A DNA stretch of 37,923 nucleotides from Flavobacterium sp. (GTDB lineage Bacteria > Bacteroidota > Bacteroidia > Flavobacteriales > Flavobacteriaceae). Positions 7,811-16,484 of this stretch are shown one piece after another. The DNA is taken from NCBI GenBank assembly GCA_024644805.1, contig JAHEHC010000005.1, positions 1-37,923 on the forward strand. The letters run 5' to 3'. The notes below the pieces were generated by a model. It searched no databases. It had not been told where the DNA came from and saw nothing but the letters and a program-made list of their open reading frames with translations. Position numbers and translations under genes: made by a program. Numbering within the stretch: the stretch's first letter is position 1; each line of letters opens with the position of its first letter.

Positions 7811-7923
7811 CAACCTCTAAAGCTTGTAAGACGAGTAGATCCTAAAAAAACCAAACCAATTTAAATTATGATGAAACAATTACTCATTGGATCTCTGTCA
7901 AACAAGCTTTAGCTACAGGTTGT
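7810..7923. repeat. Imperfect inverted repeat structure with a short open remnant
   Basis: Arms ACAACCTCTAAAGCTTGT (7810-7827) and ACAAGCTTTAG plus AGGTTGT (7902-7923, with four inserted bases CTAC) are complementary. A second internal pair follows, AGATCC (7837-7842) with GGATCT (7889-7894). The whole could fold into a long bulged hairpin of about 114 bases just after the DUF1801 stop. A frame without a good start codon (7870-7989) reads ...VKQALATGCDIKELKRRKK..., which may be a gene fragment or chance. It could be a worn miniature element; neither a transposase nor target duplications were seen. Confidence 0.45.
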
Positions 7924-7996
7924 GATATAAAGGAATTAAAAAGACGTAAAAAAAGGGGTAATGCCCATAAAAGTTCACCATACCGATGAATTTTTA

Positions 7997-9487
7997 CTAA
8001 AAGGATCCTCTTAGAGCATTCAAATATTGGGTTGGGGTCTGGGCCAGTATCTTCTTGAATGATTTGTTGAAGGTCACCTTATTGTTAAAGCCCACTTCGT
8101 AGGCCACATCGATGATATTCAAGCGTTTTTCGGTATCGTTCTTTAAGATCTCTTTAGCTTCCTCGATCCGGAATTTATTGATCAGTTCAAAAAAATTCAA
8201 ATTGAAATGTTCGTTGATGACCTGAGAGGTATTATGTCTGGTGGTGCCCAGTCTTTCAGAAAGTTCTTCAAGATTGATATCATTTTTTCTATAGATCTTC
8301 TCTTCATTCATTAGAAACAATAGATGCTCCTTCAACTCCTCAGAGAAACGTGGAGTCAATCCCGATTTCTTATACTTGTACAAATGGGTCTCAAAATAAT
8401 CGCTTTTAAAGATATTGGGTCTTAAATAGGCCATAAAACCAATATACAATACCATGAGTGCCATAAAGAATATCTGTAAATGATACAGGAATTCGATCCT
8501 GGGGATCACATCAACTATTATCAACCCGTATATGGCATAGGAGATCACATATCCTGTACCTAACCAGATAATACTCTTCTGCCATCTGATATTCATAAAA
8601 TTGATCTTAGGATTGTTCTTGATGTATTTGAAATAGATCCTCAATAACAGGAATCCATAGACTGCCAATGACACCAGTTTGGCAATGAACGTGTAATTTA
8701 CATAGGCCTGTCTGTCGATCTCACCTGCCTGAAGCATGACCATCAGTTTATCTTCTGCCGACAACATATAAATAGGTATAACAGCAATGATAATGATAGC
8801 GGTAGGGATCAGATGTAAGAGATCGATCCATTTGAAAACATGTTGCAAAACGATCCTCTTGAAATAGAAATAGATCAGAGGCCCATACAGAAAGGAAAAG
8901 ATTATGGACATGAACAAAGTATGCGGATATCTGAATTGCAGTCTGGACAGGAATAAGAAAATATGAAATATGAATATGGAATGGATCAGAACGAAAGAAC
9001 TAATAAGTATTACCGATCGATTATCCGATTTCCTCTTCAAATTCAAAATGATCACAATGAATATTCCGATCACCGAGGAAAAGAGATAAAACAAGTTGAT
9101 AAAGCTAAAGTTCAACTCATACTTATCAGATACCTCCTCAAATGCCTCGGTCTTATTAATAGAAGAAAATGCTTCATCATTGATAAAATGAGTGTTCAAA
9201 GAAGCCTTGATATATTTATCGATAAATAGTGATGCTTTCTCAGAATCCTCTTCCTGAGCATACTCGATCGCCAATCGTTTATAATCTTGAATAGAATCCC
9301 GATCTATGATCTGATCCACAGGATCAATAGCCATATCAGTTGTAATTAGAATCTCATTTGGTAAAAATATATCGGGAGAAGAGTAAACTTTGTCGGCAAG
9401 GAATGGACTCAACAAAATACCAAATATCAATACCACATGCAAAACCATGTGTTTTGGGGCATTCAATATTTTGGAGAGATCATACAT
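7997..9487 (-). CDS. Membrane-spanning AraC-family transcriptional regulator (7TM-HTH)
   Basis: In 496 residues the order is an N-terminal hydrophobic signal/anchor (VVLIFGILLSPFLA), an extracytoplasmic segment of roughly 100 residues, seven or so hydrophobic helices between about 125 and 350, and a cytoplasmic AraC domain. The AraC domain has two helix-turn-helix units: LEELSERLGTTRHNTSQVINEHF and the family signature region IIDVAYEVGFNNKVTFNKSFKKILAQTPTQYL. The architecture fits a one-piece sensor-regulator that binds DNA at the membrane, common in Flavobacteria. The N-terminal part contains helical stretches like short repeat domains rather than a known ligand-binding fold. The next gene upstream, the M28 peptidase, is on the same strand but 127 bases away; no target is implied. 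Confidence 0.9.
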   Translation of the reverse strand: MYDLSKILNAPKHMVLHVVLIFGILLSPFLADKVYSSPDIFLPNEILITTDMAIDPVDQIIDRDSIQDYKRLAIEYAQEEDSEKASLFIDKYIKASLNTHFINDEAFSSINKTEAFEEVSDKYELNFSFINLFYLFSSVIGIFIVIILNLKRKSDNRSVILISSFVLIHSIFIFHIFLFLSRLQFRYPHTLFMSIIFSFLYGPLIYFYFKRIVLQHVFKWIDLLHLIPTAIIIIAVIPIYMLSAEDKLMVMLQAGEIDRQAYVNYTFIAKLVSLAVYGFLLLRIYFKYIKNNPKINFMNIRWQKSIIWLGTGYVISYAIYGLIIVDVIPRIEFLYHLQIFFMALMVLYIGFMAYLRPNIFKSDYFETHLYKYKKSGLTPRFSEELKEHLLFLMNEEKIYRKNDINLEELSERLGTTRHNTSQVINEHFNLNFFELINKFRIEEAKEILKNDTEKRLNIIDVAYEVGFNNKVTFNKSFKKILAQTPTQYLNALRGSF

Positions 9488-9614
9488 TCTTAATCTACCT
9501 TTTTATTTTAAAGATACAAATTGTTTTTAATAAATGACATTTTAGAGTGTCCCCCGATAATAATTTACTATCTAAAATTATTAAAATTGATCTAATTCAC
9601 CTTTGAAAATTGAA

Positions 9615-11000
9615 TCAATCTATGTATTTGTCGATCATATAGATCAAACCTGTCATAGCAGCACCACCTAGTTCCAGTTCTCGTTTGTTGATGGCATCAA
9701 ATGTATCATTGTCTGAATGGTGATGATCGAAATAACGCTGATTATCGGGTCGAAGTCCGGATAGAATTATTCCTTCTTTCTTAAGCGGACCAATATCGGC
9801 TCCTGAACCTCCCCTATAGAATTGATGGATCAGATAGGGCTCGAAAAGAGATTCCCAATTTTTAATTGTATTGAAGTATTCATCGTTGGTATCGAAAGAA
9901 AAACCTCTTGGCGTAAAACCACCGGCATCACTTTCCAAAGCGAAGATATGCTCTTCATTCTTTTTATCGGCCTCAGCTGCATATTTTCTTCCTCCACGCA
10001 ATCCGTTTTCTTCATTCATGAACAATACGACACGGATGCTGTATCTCGGTTGGTAATTGATCTTTTTCAGAATCCTCAACACTTCCATCGATTGCACACA
10101 ACCAGCACCGTCATCATGGGATCCGTCGCCAAGGTCCCAGGAATCAAGATGTCCGCCAACAAGAATGTATTTATTTGGATAGACATTTCCCTTTATCTCC
10201 CCGATCACATTATAGGATTGTACATCGGGATGGGTCTTACAACTCTGATTAAAGTAGAATTTTAATTTTGGCTGTAGCTTTAACGTATTACTCAGGTAAT
10301 TGGCACCATTGGTACTAATGGCACAGGCAGGGATCTTCAAATGGTCATCAAGGTCGCCATAGCTCATGGAACCGGTATGGGGGAAATCATCCTTACTCAA
10401 TGTCATGGAGCGAACGATCACACCAACAGCTCCATAATTTGCTGCTTCCTTAGCACCGGCCCACCTTTGACCCACACAACCTCCATAAGCTTTGAAGGTA
10501 TTGATCAGGTTGGCTTGCATGGGGCGATTGTAAAACACGATCTTTCCTTCGATCTTTTCTCGGCCCAATGCCGCTAACTCCTCTATCCCATTCACCTCAA
10601 CGACCTCAGCCTTTAAGCCACCATAAGGAGTAGGGACCGATCCCCCCAGGGCACAAACATTGGTAGTTGTCGATTCTCCAGGAGCTGTTTCTATGTAGGC
10701 ATATTCCTTAACACCGCGAGTCCATCTTGGCACCATGACCGGTTGTAACCATACCTTATCCAATCCCAATTCGTTGAGCTTTTCCTGGGTATAAAGAACC
10801 GCCTGCTCTGCTCCATATGAACCGGAAAGCCGACTCCCAATTTCATTAGAAAGATCATCCAGCCAATCATAGCTCATACCTTCCAGCAAAGCAGTGTCAA
10901 ATATCTTTCTAAGTGTAATGGAATCCTCTTTTGCGGTAACTTGAGAATTAGATTCAAAACAGATCAATAAAATGATCATAATAGACCAGGTTCTTTTCAT
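9615..11000 (-). CDS. Secreted M28-family zinc metallopeptidase (carboxypeptidase Q-like)
   Basis: From the ATG at 11000 the protein has 461 residues and a signal peptide (MKRTWSIMIILLICFESNSQ); an upstream ATG at 11015 would add five residues and spoil the signal. The M28 metal ligands are all visible: H284 in VGGHLDSWD, D297 in GSHDDGAG, the E330-E331 pair in MNEEN, D358 in ESDAGG, and H428 in FDHHHSDND. A PA-like insert (130-240) sits between the N-terminus and the catalytic core, as in carboxypeptidase Q/plasma glutamate carboxypeptidase relatives. It likely trims peptides in the periplasm or outside the cell. It is the last gene of a six-gene minus-strand unit, 22 bases after ppk2. Confidence 0.92.
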   Translation of the reverse strand: MKRTWSIMIILLICFESNSQVTAKEDSITLRKIFDTALLEGMSYDWLDDLSNEIGSRLSGSYGAEQAVLYTQEKLNELGLDKVWLQPVMVPRWTRGVKEYAYIETAPGESTTTNVCALGGSVPTPYGGLKAEVVEVNGIEELAALGREKIEGKIVFYNRPMQANLINTFKAYGGCVGQRWAGAKEAANYGAVGVIVRSMTLSKDDFPHTGSMSYGDLDDHLKIPACAISTNGANYLSNTLKLQPKLKFYFNQSCKTHPDVQSYNVIGEIKGNVYPNKYILVGGHLDSWDLGDGSHDDGAGCVQSMEVLRILKKINYQPRYSIRVVLFMNEENGLRGGRKYAAEADKKNEEHIFALESDAGGFTPRGFSFDTNDEYFNTIKNWESLFEPYLIHQFYRGGSGADIGPLKKEGIILSGLRPDNQRYFDHHHSDNDTFDAINKRELELGGAAMTGLIYMIDKYID

Positions 11001-11022
11001 AATTATAAATACCAATAGATTA

Positions 11023-11901
11023 TTATTCGTTCTCCAGTTGTTGTTTGTATTCAGATATCTTATTTTTTATATCCTCTTCCAATTCCGGTTCTTTAATATC
11101 CTTAAATTGTCTTAACTCTTCCAATAATATCGAGGCCACGATCAGTCTGGCAGCAGGTTTATTGTCGGCAGGAACAACATACCATGGAAATTCGGGTTTT
11201 GAGGTCCTGTTAATGGCGTCCTCATAGCATTCCATATACCGATCCCATAATTTTCTTTCATCGAGATCACCCGGTGAGAATTTCCAATTCTTTTCAGATT
11301 TATTCAATCTTCTCAGTAATCTGTTCTTCTGCTCTTCCTTTGACAGGTTCAAAAAGAACTTATAGATCAAGGTCCCATTTTGTGCAAGGGTTCTTTCAAA
11401 TGCATTGATCTGTTCAAATCGTTTATTCCAAAAAGATTCATTAACATCGTCAATATGATTCACATTGGGCAGTTGCTCTCCTAAAATATAATTGGGATGC
11501 ACCCGGGTCACCAATACATTTTCATAATGGGTTCTGTTGAAAACTCCAACTGTTCCACGCCGGGGCAAGGCTATATAGTGACGCCATAAATAGTCATGAC
11601 TTCGTTCAAGGTCGGTTGGCACTTTAAAACTGTGGACCGTTACTCCACTGGCGTTAAAATCCTTGAATACCTCTCGGATCAGGCTATCCTTTCCGGATGT
11701 GTCCATCCCTTGCAAACAGACCAAGACGGCATATTTATCATGGGCATACAGTGTGTTCTGTAATTCCCCTAATTTCTTGCGGGTCTTTTTAAGATGCTTT
11801 TCTAATTTTTTCTCCTTAAGATCAAAATCCTCGTAGGTCGATCTTTCCGACAATCCAACCTGATCAACTATTTTGTAATCTGAGATTTTAATTCTTTCCA
11901 T
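11023..11901 (-). CDS. Polyphosphate kinase 2 family protein (polyphosphate:nucleotide phosphotransferase)
   Basis: A protein of 292 residues with the PPK2 P-loop kinase fold. Walker A is GMDTSGKD (65-72), the Walker B region is GVFNRTHYENVLVTRVHP (119-136), and a lid module follows (NKSEKNWKFSPGDLDERKLW). The phrase DYLWRHYIALPRRG and FNRTHYEN-type Walker B resemble class III enzymes such as that of Cytophaga hutchinsonii, which phosphorylate both AMP and ADP, but class assignment from memory is tentative. It would regenerate nucleotides from polyphosphate in the cytoplasm. It lies 12 bases after the response-regulator gene. Neither a PPK1 nor a PPX gene is in the window. Confidence 0.9.
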   Translation of the reverse strand: MERIKISDYKIVDQVGLSERSTYEDFDLKEKKLEKHLKKTRKKLGELQNTLYAHDKYAVLVCLQGMDTSGKDSLIREVFKDFNASGVTVHSFKVPTDLERSHDYLWRHYIALPRRGTVGVFNRTHYENVLVTRVHPNYILGEQLPNVNHIDDVNESFWNKRFEQINAFERTLAQNGTLIYKFFLNLSKEEQKNRLLRRLNKSEKNWKFSPGDLDERKLWDRYMECYEDAINRTSKPEFPWYVVPADNKPAARLIVASILLEELRQFKDIKEPELEEDIKNKISEYKQQLENE

Positions 11902-11913
11902 AAGACCATTTCA

Positions 11914-13080
11914 TTATTTACTGGCAAATAGCTTTACATCGTTCTCATTGACCTCTTTATTGCTTAATATGATCAACCGTTCCACTACATTTCTTAGCTC
12001 TCTGATATTACCGGTCCAGTCATAATCCTGTAACATCTTTATCGCTTTAGGGGAGAATGGTTTTTGGACCGTTCCGTGCTCCACTGCTATTTTTTTACTG
12101 AAATGCTCTATAAGAAGAGGAATATCCTCTCTGCGTTCATTCAATGGAGGAACATTTATAAGGATCACCGCCAATCGATGATAGAGATCTTCCCGGAACT
12201 TACCCTCTTCGATCTCCTTCTTGAGATCTTTATTGGTCGCAGCGATCACCCTGACATTGATCTTTATATCGTTGTCACTTCCAACCCTGCTGATCTTATT
12301 TTCCTGAAGGGCCCTCAACACTTTGGCTTGAGCAGACAGGCTCATATCACCGATCTCATCCAGGAAAATGGTTCCATTATTGGCAGCTTCAAATTTCCCG
12401 GCCCGATCTTTACTGGCTCCGGTAAAACTTCCTTTCTTATGACCAAACAGTTCACTTTCTATTAATTCGCTGGGAATGGCTGCACAATTAACCTCGATCA
12501 TGGCTCCTTTGGATCGTTCGCTCTTCTGATGCAACCAATGGGCTACGATCTCCTTACCGGTACCATTGGCTCCTGTTATAAGAACTCGAGCTTCAGTTGG
12601 AGCCACCTTTTCAATCATTTCCTTGATCTGCATCATTGATGGGGATTCCCCGATCATTTCGTATTTCTCACTGACCTTCTTTTTCAACCGGGTATTCTCG
12701 ACAACCAATTCCTTACTATCCAAAGCAATTCGAGTGGTATTGAGCAATCGGTTCAGATCGGGCGGTTTGGATATATAATCAAATGCTCCCAATCTCATGG
12801 TGTTGACCGCAGTATCCAGATCGCCATGGCCCGATATCATGACTATAGGTATTTCAGGCTTGATCTTTTTGGAAGCCTCCAATACTTCCACACCATCCAT
12901 TTTAGGCATTTTAATATCACAAAGAACCAGATCGAAATCTTCTTTCTTAATCATTTCTATACCACTAAGTCCATCCTCAGCTTCAAATACCTGGTAGGAA
13001 TCATTCTCCTCAGACAGGATTTTAACCAATACTCTACGGATGGCTGCTTCATCTTCAATGATCAGTATCTTATGCATCAA
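11914..13080 (-). CDS. NtrC-type sigma-54 response regulator lacking the C-terminal HTH
   Basis: Residues 1-120 form a receiver domain with acidic residues E9-D10, phosphoacceptor D55 (LCDIKMPKMDG), S83 and K105. Residues about 140-370 are the AAA+ sigma-54 interaction domain: Walker A GANGTGKE (170-177), the sigma-54 loop GSFTGA (217-222, normally GAFTGA), Walker B GTIFLDE (236-242), arginine fingers in FREDLYHRL (295-303), and sensor II GNIRELRN. The protein stops at residue 388, directly after EVNENDVKLFASK, so the usual Fis-type DNA-binding domain is absent. It may activate from solution or bind DNA through a partner. No histidine kinase is adjacent. It lies three bases after the mscS gene within the operon. 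Confidence 0.93.
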   Translation of the reverse strand: MMHKILIIEDEAAIRRVLVKILSEENDSYQVFEAEDGLSGIEMIKKEDFDLVLCDIKMPKMDGVEVLEASKKIKPEIPIVMISGHGDLDTAVNTMRLGAFDYISKPPDLNRLLNTTRIALDSKELVVENTRLKKKVSEKYEMIGESPSMMQIKEMIEKVAPTEARVLITGANGTGKEIVAHWLHQKSERSKGAMIEVNCAAIPSELIESELFGHKKGSFTGASKDRAGKFEAANNGTIFLDEIGDMSLSAQAKVLRALQENKISRVGSDNDIKINVRVIAATNKDLKKEIEEGKFREDLYHRLAVILINVPPLNERREDIPLLIEHFSKKIAVEHGTVQKPFSPKAIKMLQDYDWTGNIRELRNVVERLIILSNKEVNENDVKLFASK

Positions 13081-13083
13081 CTA

Positions 13084-13977
13084 TTATTTTTTTTCGTTAG
13101 GAAATAAATGAACATCTCTTTGAGGGAACGGAATTCTAACATTATTATTTCGAAATAGCTCATCTATTGAAAATCGAATGGTGCTTTTAATAAAAGGTGC
13201 TCTAAAGCTGTCCTTTATATAGAAATAGACATTGAACATCAATGCTGAATCCCCGAAATCCTCGAAAAAGACATAGGGTTTGGGGTTTTTCAAAATATCA
13301 TTATTGGAAGTAACACTTTGCAAAAGTAGTTTTACCACCAAGTCAACATCACTTCCGTAGGCCACACCTACACTTACATTCTCTCTTGTAGTCTTTTGGT
13401 TTTGTGTAAAATTATAAATGCTATCCGTCAAAAACTTATGATTGGGAATGATGATGATCTTATCGTCTTGTGTGATCGTACGAGTGGTTCTTAGTTGAAT
13501 CTCCATTACACGTCCCACTTTACTATCAACCTCAATGATATCCCCAACTGAAAGTGATTTGTCTAAAATGATGAAAACGCCACCTAAGATATCCTGGAAG
13601 AGGTCCTGCAAAGCCAGACCAATACCAACCAGTAAGAATGCTGAAGCAGCCAGTATGGGGGTAATATTCACCCCGGCAGTTCCCAGGATAATGAATAAAA
13701 CAACGATATAGATAACATACTTGATAAATTTAAAGACACTGATGAATTTCAATTTATCGAGCTCATCCAATTTCTTGGTATAAAGTACGCGTATTGATCT
13801 TAAAATAAAACTGACTCCCAGTAATGTGAAAACAACAAGAAGTAGAAGACCTATGGTAATATTTATTTTATTCTCGCCACTTCCCAACTGAAATCCCCAA
13901 CTAAGAATTTCTTTTATTGAGTCCCAAATTTCATACTTAACTACATCTTTAATTTTTTCAGAAATTTCTTCTTGCAC
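13084..13977 (-). CDS. MscS-family mechanosensitive ion channel
   Basis: This 297-residue protein has an N-terminal amphipathic stretch, three hydrophobic helices (about 40-62, 80-103, 108-130) and the MscS pore-lining and beta domain signature. The third helix region runs ILAASAFLLVGIGLALQDLFQDILGGVFIILDKSLSVGDIIEVDSKVGRVMEIQLRTTRTITQDDKIIIIPNHKFLTDSIYNFT. The alanine/glycine pattern of the pore helix and the GDII.V....G.V..I..R.T.......IIPN motif are diagnostic. The C-terminal alpha-beta domain ends near IPFPQRDVHL, also typical. It would open on osmotic downshock. It lies five bases after the ABC permease and three bases before the response regulator, clearly inside the operon. Confidence 0.94.
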   Translation of the reverse strand: MQEEISEKIKDVVKYEIWDSIKEILSWGFQLGSGENKINITIGLLLLVVFTLLGVSFILRSIRVLYTKKLDELDKLKFISVFKFIKYVIYIVVLFIILGTAGVNITPILAASAFLLVGIGLALQDLFQDILGGVFIILDKSLSVGDIIEVDSKVGRVMEIQLRTTRTITQDDKIIIIPNHKFLTDSIYNFTQNQKTTRENVSVGVAYGSDVDLVVKLLLQSVTSNNDILKNPKPYVFFEDFGDSALMFNVYFYIKDSFRAPFIKSTIRFSIDELFRNNNVRIPFPQRDVHLFPNEKK

Positions 13978-13982
13978 TTTTT

Positions 13983-15293
13983 TTAATATTTAAGCCATTT
14001 AATGATTTCCTTATAACTTGCCTTTTTACCATACATCAATATTCCAATTCGATATATTTTTGCAGCAAACCAAACCGTGGCTATAAATGTAGCAAATAAA
14101 ATGGCTAATGATAAAATTTGTTGCCATAAAGGAACGCCAAAGGGTATGCGCATTAACATGACAATAGGAGATGTAAATGGGATGTATGAAAAAATTTGTG
14201 AGACCGAGCCATGAGGGTTCTCAATTACAGTAAAAAAACCTACGTACATCCCGAGGATCAGGGGCATTAATATGGGAAAAATAAACTGTTGGGTGTCTGT
14301 CTCACTATCTACCGCCGCTCCAATAGCTGCGTAAAGTGAGCTGTACAACAAATAGCCTCCGATAAAGAATAATATGAACATAATGATGAGGTTTGTCAGA
14401 GGCAGATTATAGATCTCCATCATTACTTCTGTTAGCATTTCCTGAGATCCCATATCTTGAGCTTGACCAACCATTTCCTGTTGTTGAAGTTGCATGGTTG
14501 TTGTTTCTACGCCAAAGACAGAGCTTACCACCGTGCTAAGAACAATAAGCAGGATGATCCAAACCAAGAACTGTGTGACTCCCGCAAGTGAAGTACCAAT
14601 GATCTTTCCCAACAGTAATTTAATGGGTTTCACCGATGATATGATCACCTCTATGATCCTACTGGTCTTTTCTTCGATAACACTTCTCATGATCATATTT
14701 CCATAGATGATTATGAACATAAAAAGTAAATACCCGGCAATTCCTCCAAAGGCCAATTTCAATCCTGACCCTAACTTGGATGTCTTCTCTCCTTCAAATG
14801 TTTCCAGTCTTGCACTGACATCAATTCTTAGTTCATCGATCCTGTTTGCATCGATCCCTTCACTTTGAAATTTTAGTATATTGATCTTCCGCTCGATCGT
14901 CCGTTCGATGGTACTCATTACAGTAAGGGATGGTGAATCCTCGGAATAGAAGACAATATTGCTAGAAAAATCATCTATCTGGTCTACTCGGGGAATGTAT
15001 AGTAGTCCGTATTGCTCAGAATTCTCTACCAGCAATTTGGCATCTTCTACTGAATTGACTGTAAGCATTTGAAATTGAACATTCTCACTGTCTTCGAAGT
15101 AATCATTGAAATACCCGCTTTGATCCAAAACAGAGATAATATGGATCTTATCATTGTTCAGTTGTGATAAATAGGCTACCAAGGCAAATATTGCGACCAT
15201 AATGATCGGACTCAGGAAGGTCATGATGATAAATGACCTGTTCTTGATCTTATTCAAATATTCTCGCTTTATGATCAGTTGTAAATGATTCAT
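13983..15293 (-). CDS. ABC-2 type transporter permease (NatB/YhaP-like exporter)
   Basis: At 436 residues it begins with the family's cytoplasmic start MNHLQLIIKREYLNKIKNRSF and a first helix (IIMTFLSPIIMVAIFALVAYL). A large extracytoplasmic domain (about 45-175) follows, then five or six helices starting near GGIAGYLLFMFIIIYGNMIMRSVIEEKTSRIIEVIISSVKP. The EEKTSR..E...SS..P motif is the coupling region of NatB-type exporters. It forms the membrane part of the exporter with the ATPase encoded six bases upstream. Substrates of this group include Na+, drugs and peptides; this one's is unknown. The helical insert rich in Q and M (TTMQLQQQEMVGQAQDMGSQEM) is not something I recognise. Confidence 0.93.
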   Translation of the reverse strand: MNHLQLIIKREYLNKIKNRSFIIMTFLSPIIMVAIFALVAYLSQLNNDKIHIISVLDQSGYFNDYFEDSENVQFQMLTVNSVEDAKLLVENSEQYGLLYIPRVDQIDDFSSNIVFYSEDSPSLTVMSTIERTIERKINILKFQSEGIDANRIDELRIDVSARLETFEGEKTSKLGSGLKLAFGGIAGYLLFMFIIIYGNMIMRSVIEEKTSRIIEVIISSVKPIKLLLGKIIGTSLAGVTQFLVWIILLIVLSTVVSSVFGVETTTMQLQQQEMVGQAQDMGSQEMLTEVMMEIYNLPLTNLIIMFILFFIGGYLLYSSLYAAIGAAVDSETDTQQFIFPILMPLILGMYVGFFTVIENPHGSVSQIFSYIPFTSPIVMLMRIPFGVPLWQQILSLAILFATFIATVWFAAKIYRIGILMYGKKASYKEIIKWLKY

Positions 15294-15299
15294 GGATCC

Positions 15300-16229
15300 C
15301 TATAGATTATTTTTAACGGTTTGAATAAAAATATCGTTAGCTGTTGGTACGACTTCAGTAAAATGGGTAATCTGACCCAAGCTGGTTGCAAATTGAATTA
15401 ACTCGTTAGCAGACTCAGTTGAAGGTATCTTCACCCTGAACTGCAAGTCGTTGTTGATACTCTTAAAATTTGCTTGGCTGACCTCATATCGGTCACTGAG
15501 CTTAGCTTCAATATTGTAATTGTCAAAAGGATCCAATCCAATTTCAAAGGTATTCGATCTATAGGCTCTCTTGATATCCATCAGGTTCCCATCCAGGATC
15601 TTATTCGATTTGTTGATCAATGCGATATGGTCGCACATTTCCTCGACCGATTCCATTCGATGTGTTGAGAATATGATCGTTGCACCCTGGTCCCTTAATA
15701 ACAGTATCTCATCTTTGATCAGATTGGCATTGATTGGATCAAAACCACTGAATGGCTCATCGAATATCAATAGTTTGGGATTGTGAATAACAGTTACCAC
15801 AAACTGGATCTTTTGTGCCATCCCTTTGGATAATTCCTGGATCTTCTTATTCCACCAATCACCAATTTCCAATCTTTCGAACCAATATTTAAGTTTGTTT
15901 TTAGCATCCTGCTTCGACATTCCCTTCAATTGAGCAAGATAGATGGCCTGTTCACCCACTTTCATCGATTTATACAATCCGCGTTCTTCGGGCAGGTATC
16001 CTATATCCTGAATATCATTTGGATGTAATGGATTTCCATCAAGATAGATCGCTCCGGAATCGGGCATCGTGATCTGATTGATTATCCGAATCAGTGTGGT
16101 CTTTCCAGCACCATTGGGCCCCAACAGACCAAACACACTCCCCTTGGGCACTTTGATCGAGATCTCATTCAATGCTTTGAAATCGCCAAAGGATTTTGAT
16201 ACTTCATTAACTTCGAGAAGGGTATCCAT
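15300..16229 (-). CDS. ABC transporter ATP-binding protein (NatA-like)
   Basis: From ATG 16229 the protein is 309 residues: Walker A GPNGAGKT (37-44), Q-loop region GYLPEERGLY (78-86), signature LSKGM (133-137, a LSGGQ variant common in this group), Walker B LLIFDE (153-158), and switch histidine in FSTHRME. The C-terminal 80 residues are the extra domain of NatA/YhaQ-type ATPases. The frame is open up to 16367, but the extension is low-complexity and contains the predicted promoter, so the start MDTLLEVNEVSKSF at 16229 is preferred. First gene of the six-gene minus-strand unit; it pairs with the permease six bases downstream. Confidence 0.94.
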   Translation of the reverse strand: MDTLLEVNEVSKSFGDFKALNEISIKVPKGSVFGLLGPNGAGKTTLIRIINQITMPDSGAIYLDGNPLHPNDIQDIGYLPEERGLYKSMKVGEQAIYLAQLKGMSKQDAKNKLKYWFERLEIGDWWNKKIQELSKGMAQKIQFVVTVIHNPKLLIFDEPFSGFDPINANLIKDEILLLRDQGATIIFSTHRMESVEEMCDHIALINKSNKILDGNLMDIKRAYRSNTFEIGLDPFDNYNIEAKLSDRYEVSQANFKSINNDLQFRVKIPSTESANELIQFATSLGQITHFTEVVPTANDIFIQTVKNNL

Positions 16230-16255
16230 AGTTGAATTTAGTTGAGTAAATATAT

Positions 16256-16286
16256 TGAAAGTATTTAGACTTCCTTCAGTTACAAT
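16256..16286 (-). promoter_or_regulatory. Candidate promoter of the ABC-mscS-RR-ppk2-M28 operon
   Basis: On the minus strand ATTG (16286-16283), a 19-base spacer and TACTTTCA (16263-16256) closely match the Bacteroidota consensus TTTG-N19-TAnnTTTG; the last base of the -7 element differs. The spacing to ATG 16229 gives a leader of about 20 bases. This placement also argues against translation starting at 16367. Confidence 0.55.
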
Positions 16287-16360
16287 AACGACTTTGTTAG
16301 TATTTATAAACGCACAGATGTTACATAATTGAAAGGAAATCAGATTAAAAAATCTTCCTA

Positions 16361-16397
16361 AAAACAAAACCCACCCTACAATGAATTGAAGGGTGGG
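16361..16397 (-). terminator. Intrinsic terminator after grpE-dnaJ
   Basis: Perfect 8-bp stem CCCACCCT (16370-16377) with AGGGTGGG (16390-16397) around a 12-base loop. On the minus strand it is followed by TTTTGTTTT. It lies about 90 bases past the dnaJ stop, as expected for a rho-independent terminator. The flank on the plus strand is A-rich, so it acts in the minus direction. Confidence 0.85.
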
Positions 16398-16484
16398 AAA
16401 AAATTGCTATGAAAAAGAAAAATTATCACTAAATAGCATTAGCGATTCTCAAATATAAATAAAATTAATTAATAAAAAAGTTTT

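Noticed and set aside
9822-10265. 147-residue plus-strand frame antisense to the M28 peptidase
   Set aside because: A shadow of the well-supported peptidase reading frame; composition is not protein-like.
16230-16367. 46-residue N-terminal extension of the ABC ATPase
   Set aside because: ATPases of this group start just before LLEVNEVSKSF, and the extension overlaps the predicted promoter at 16256-16286.
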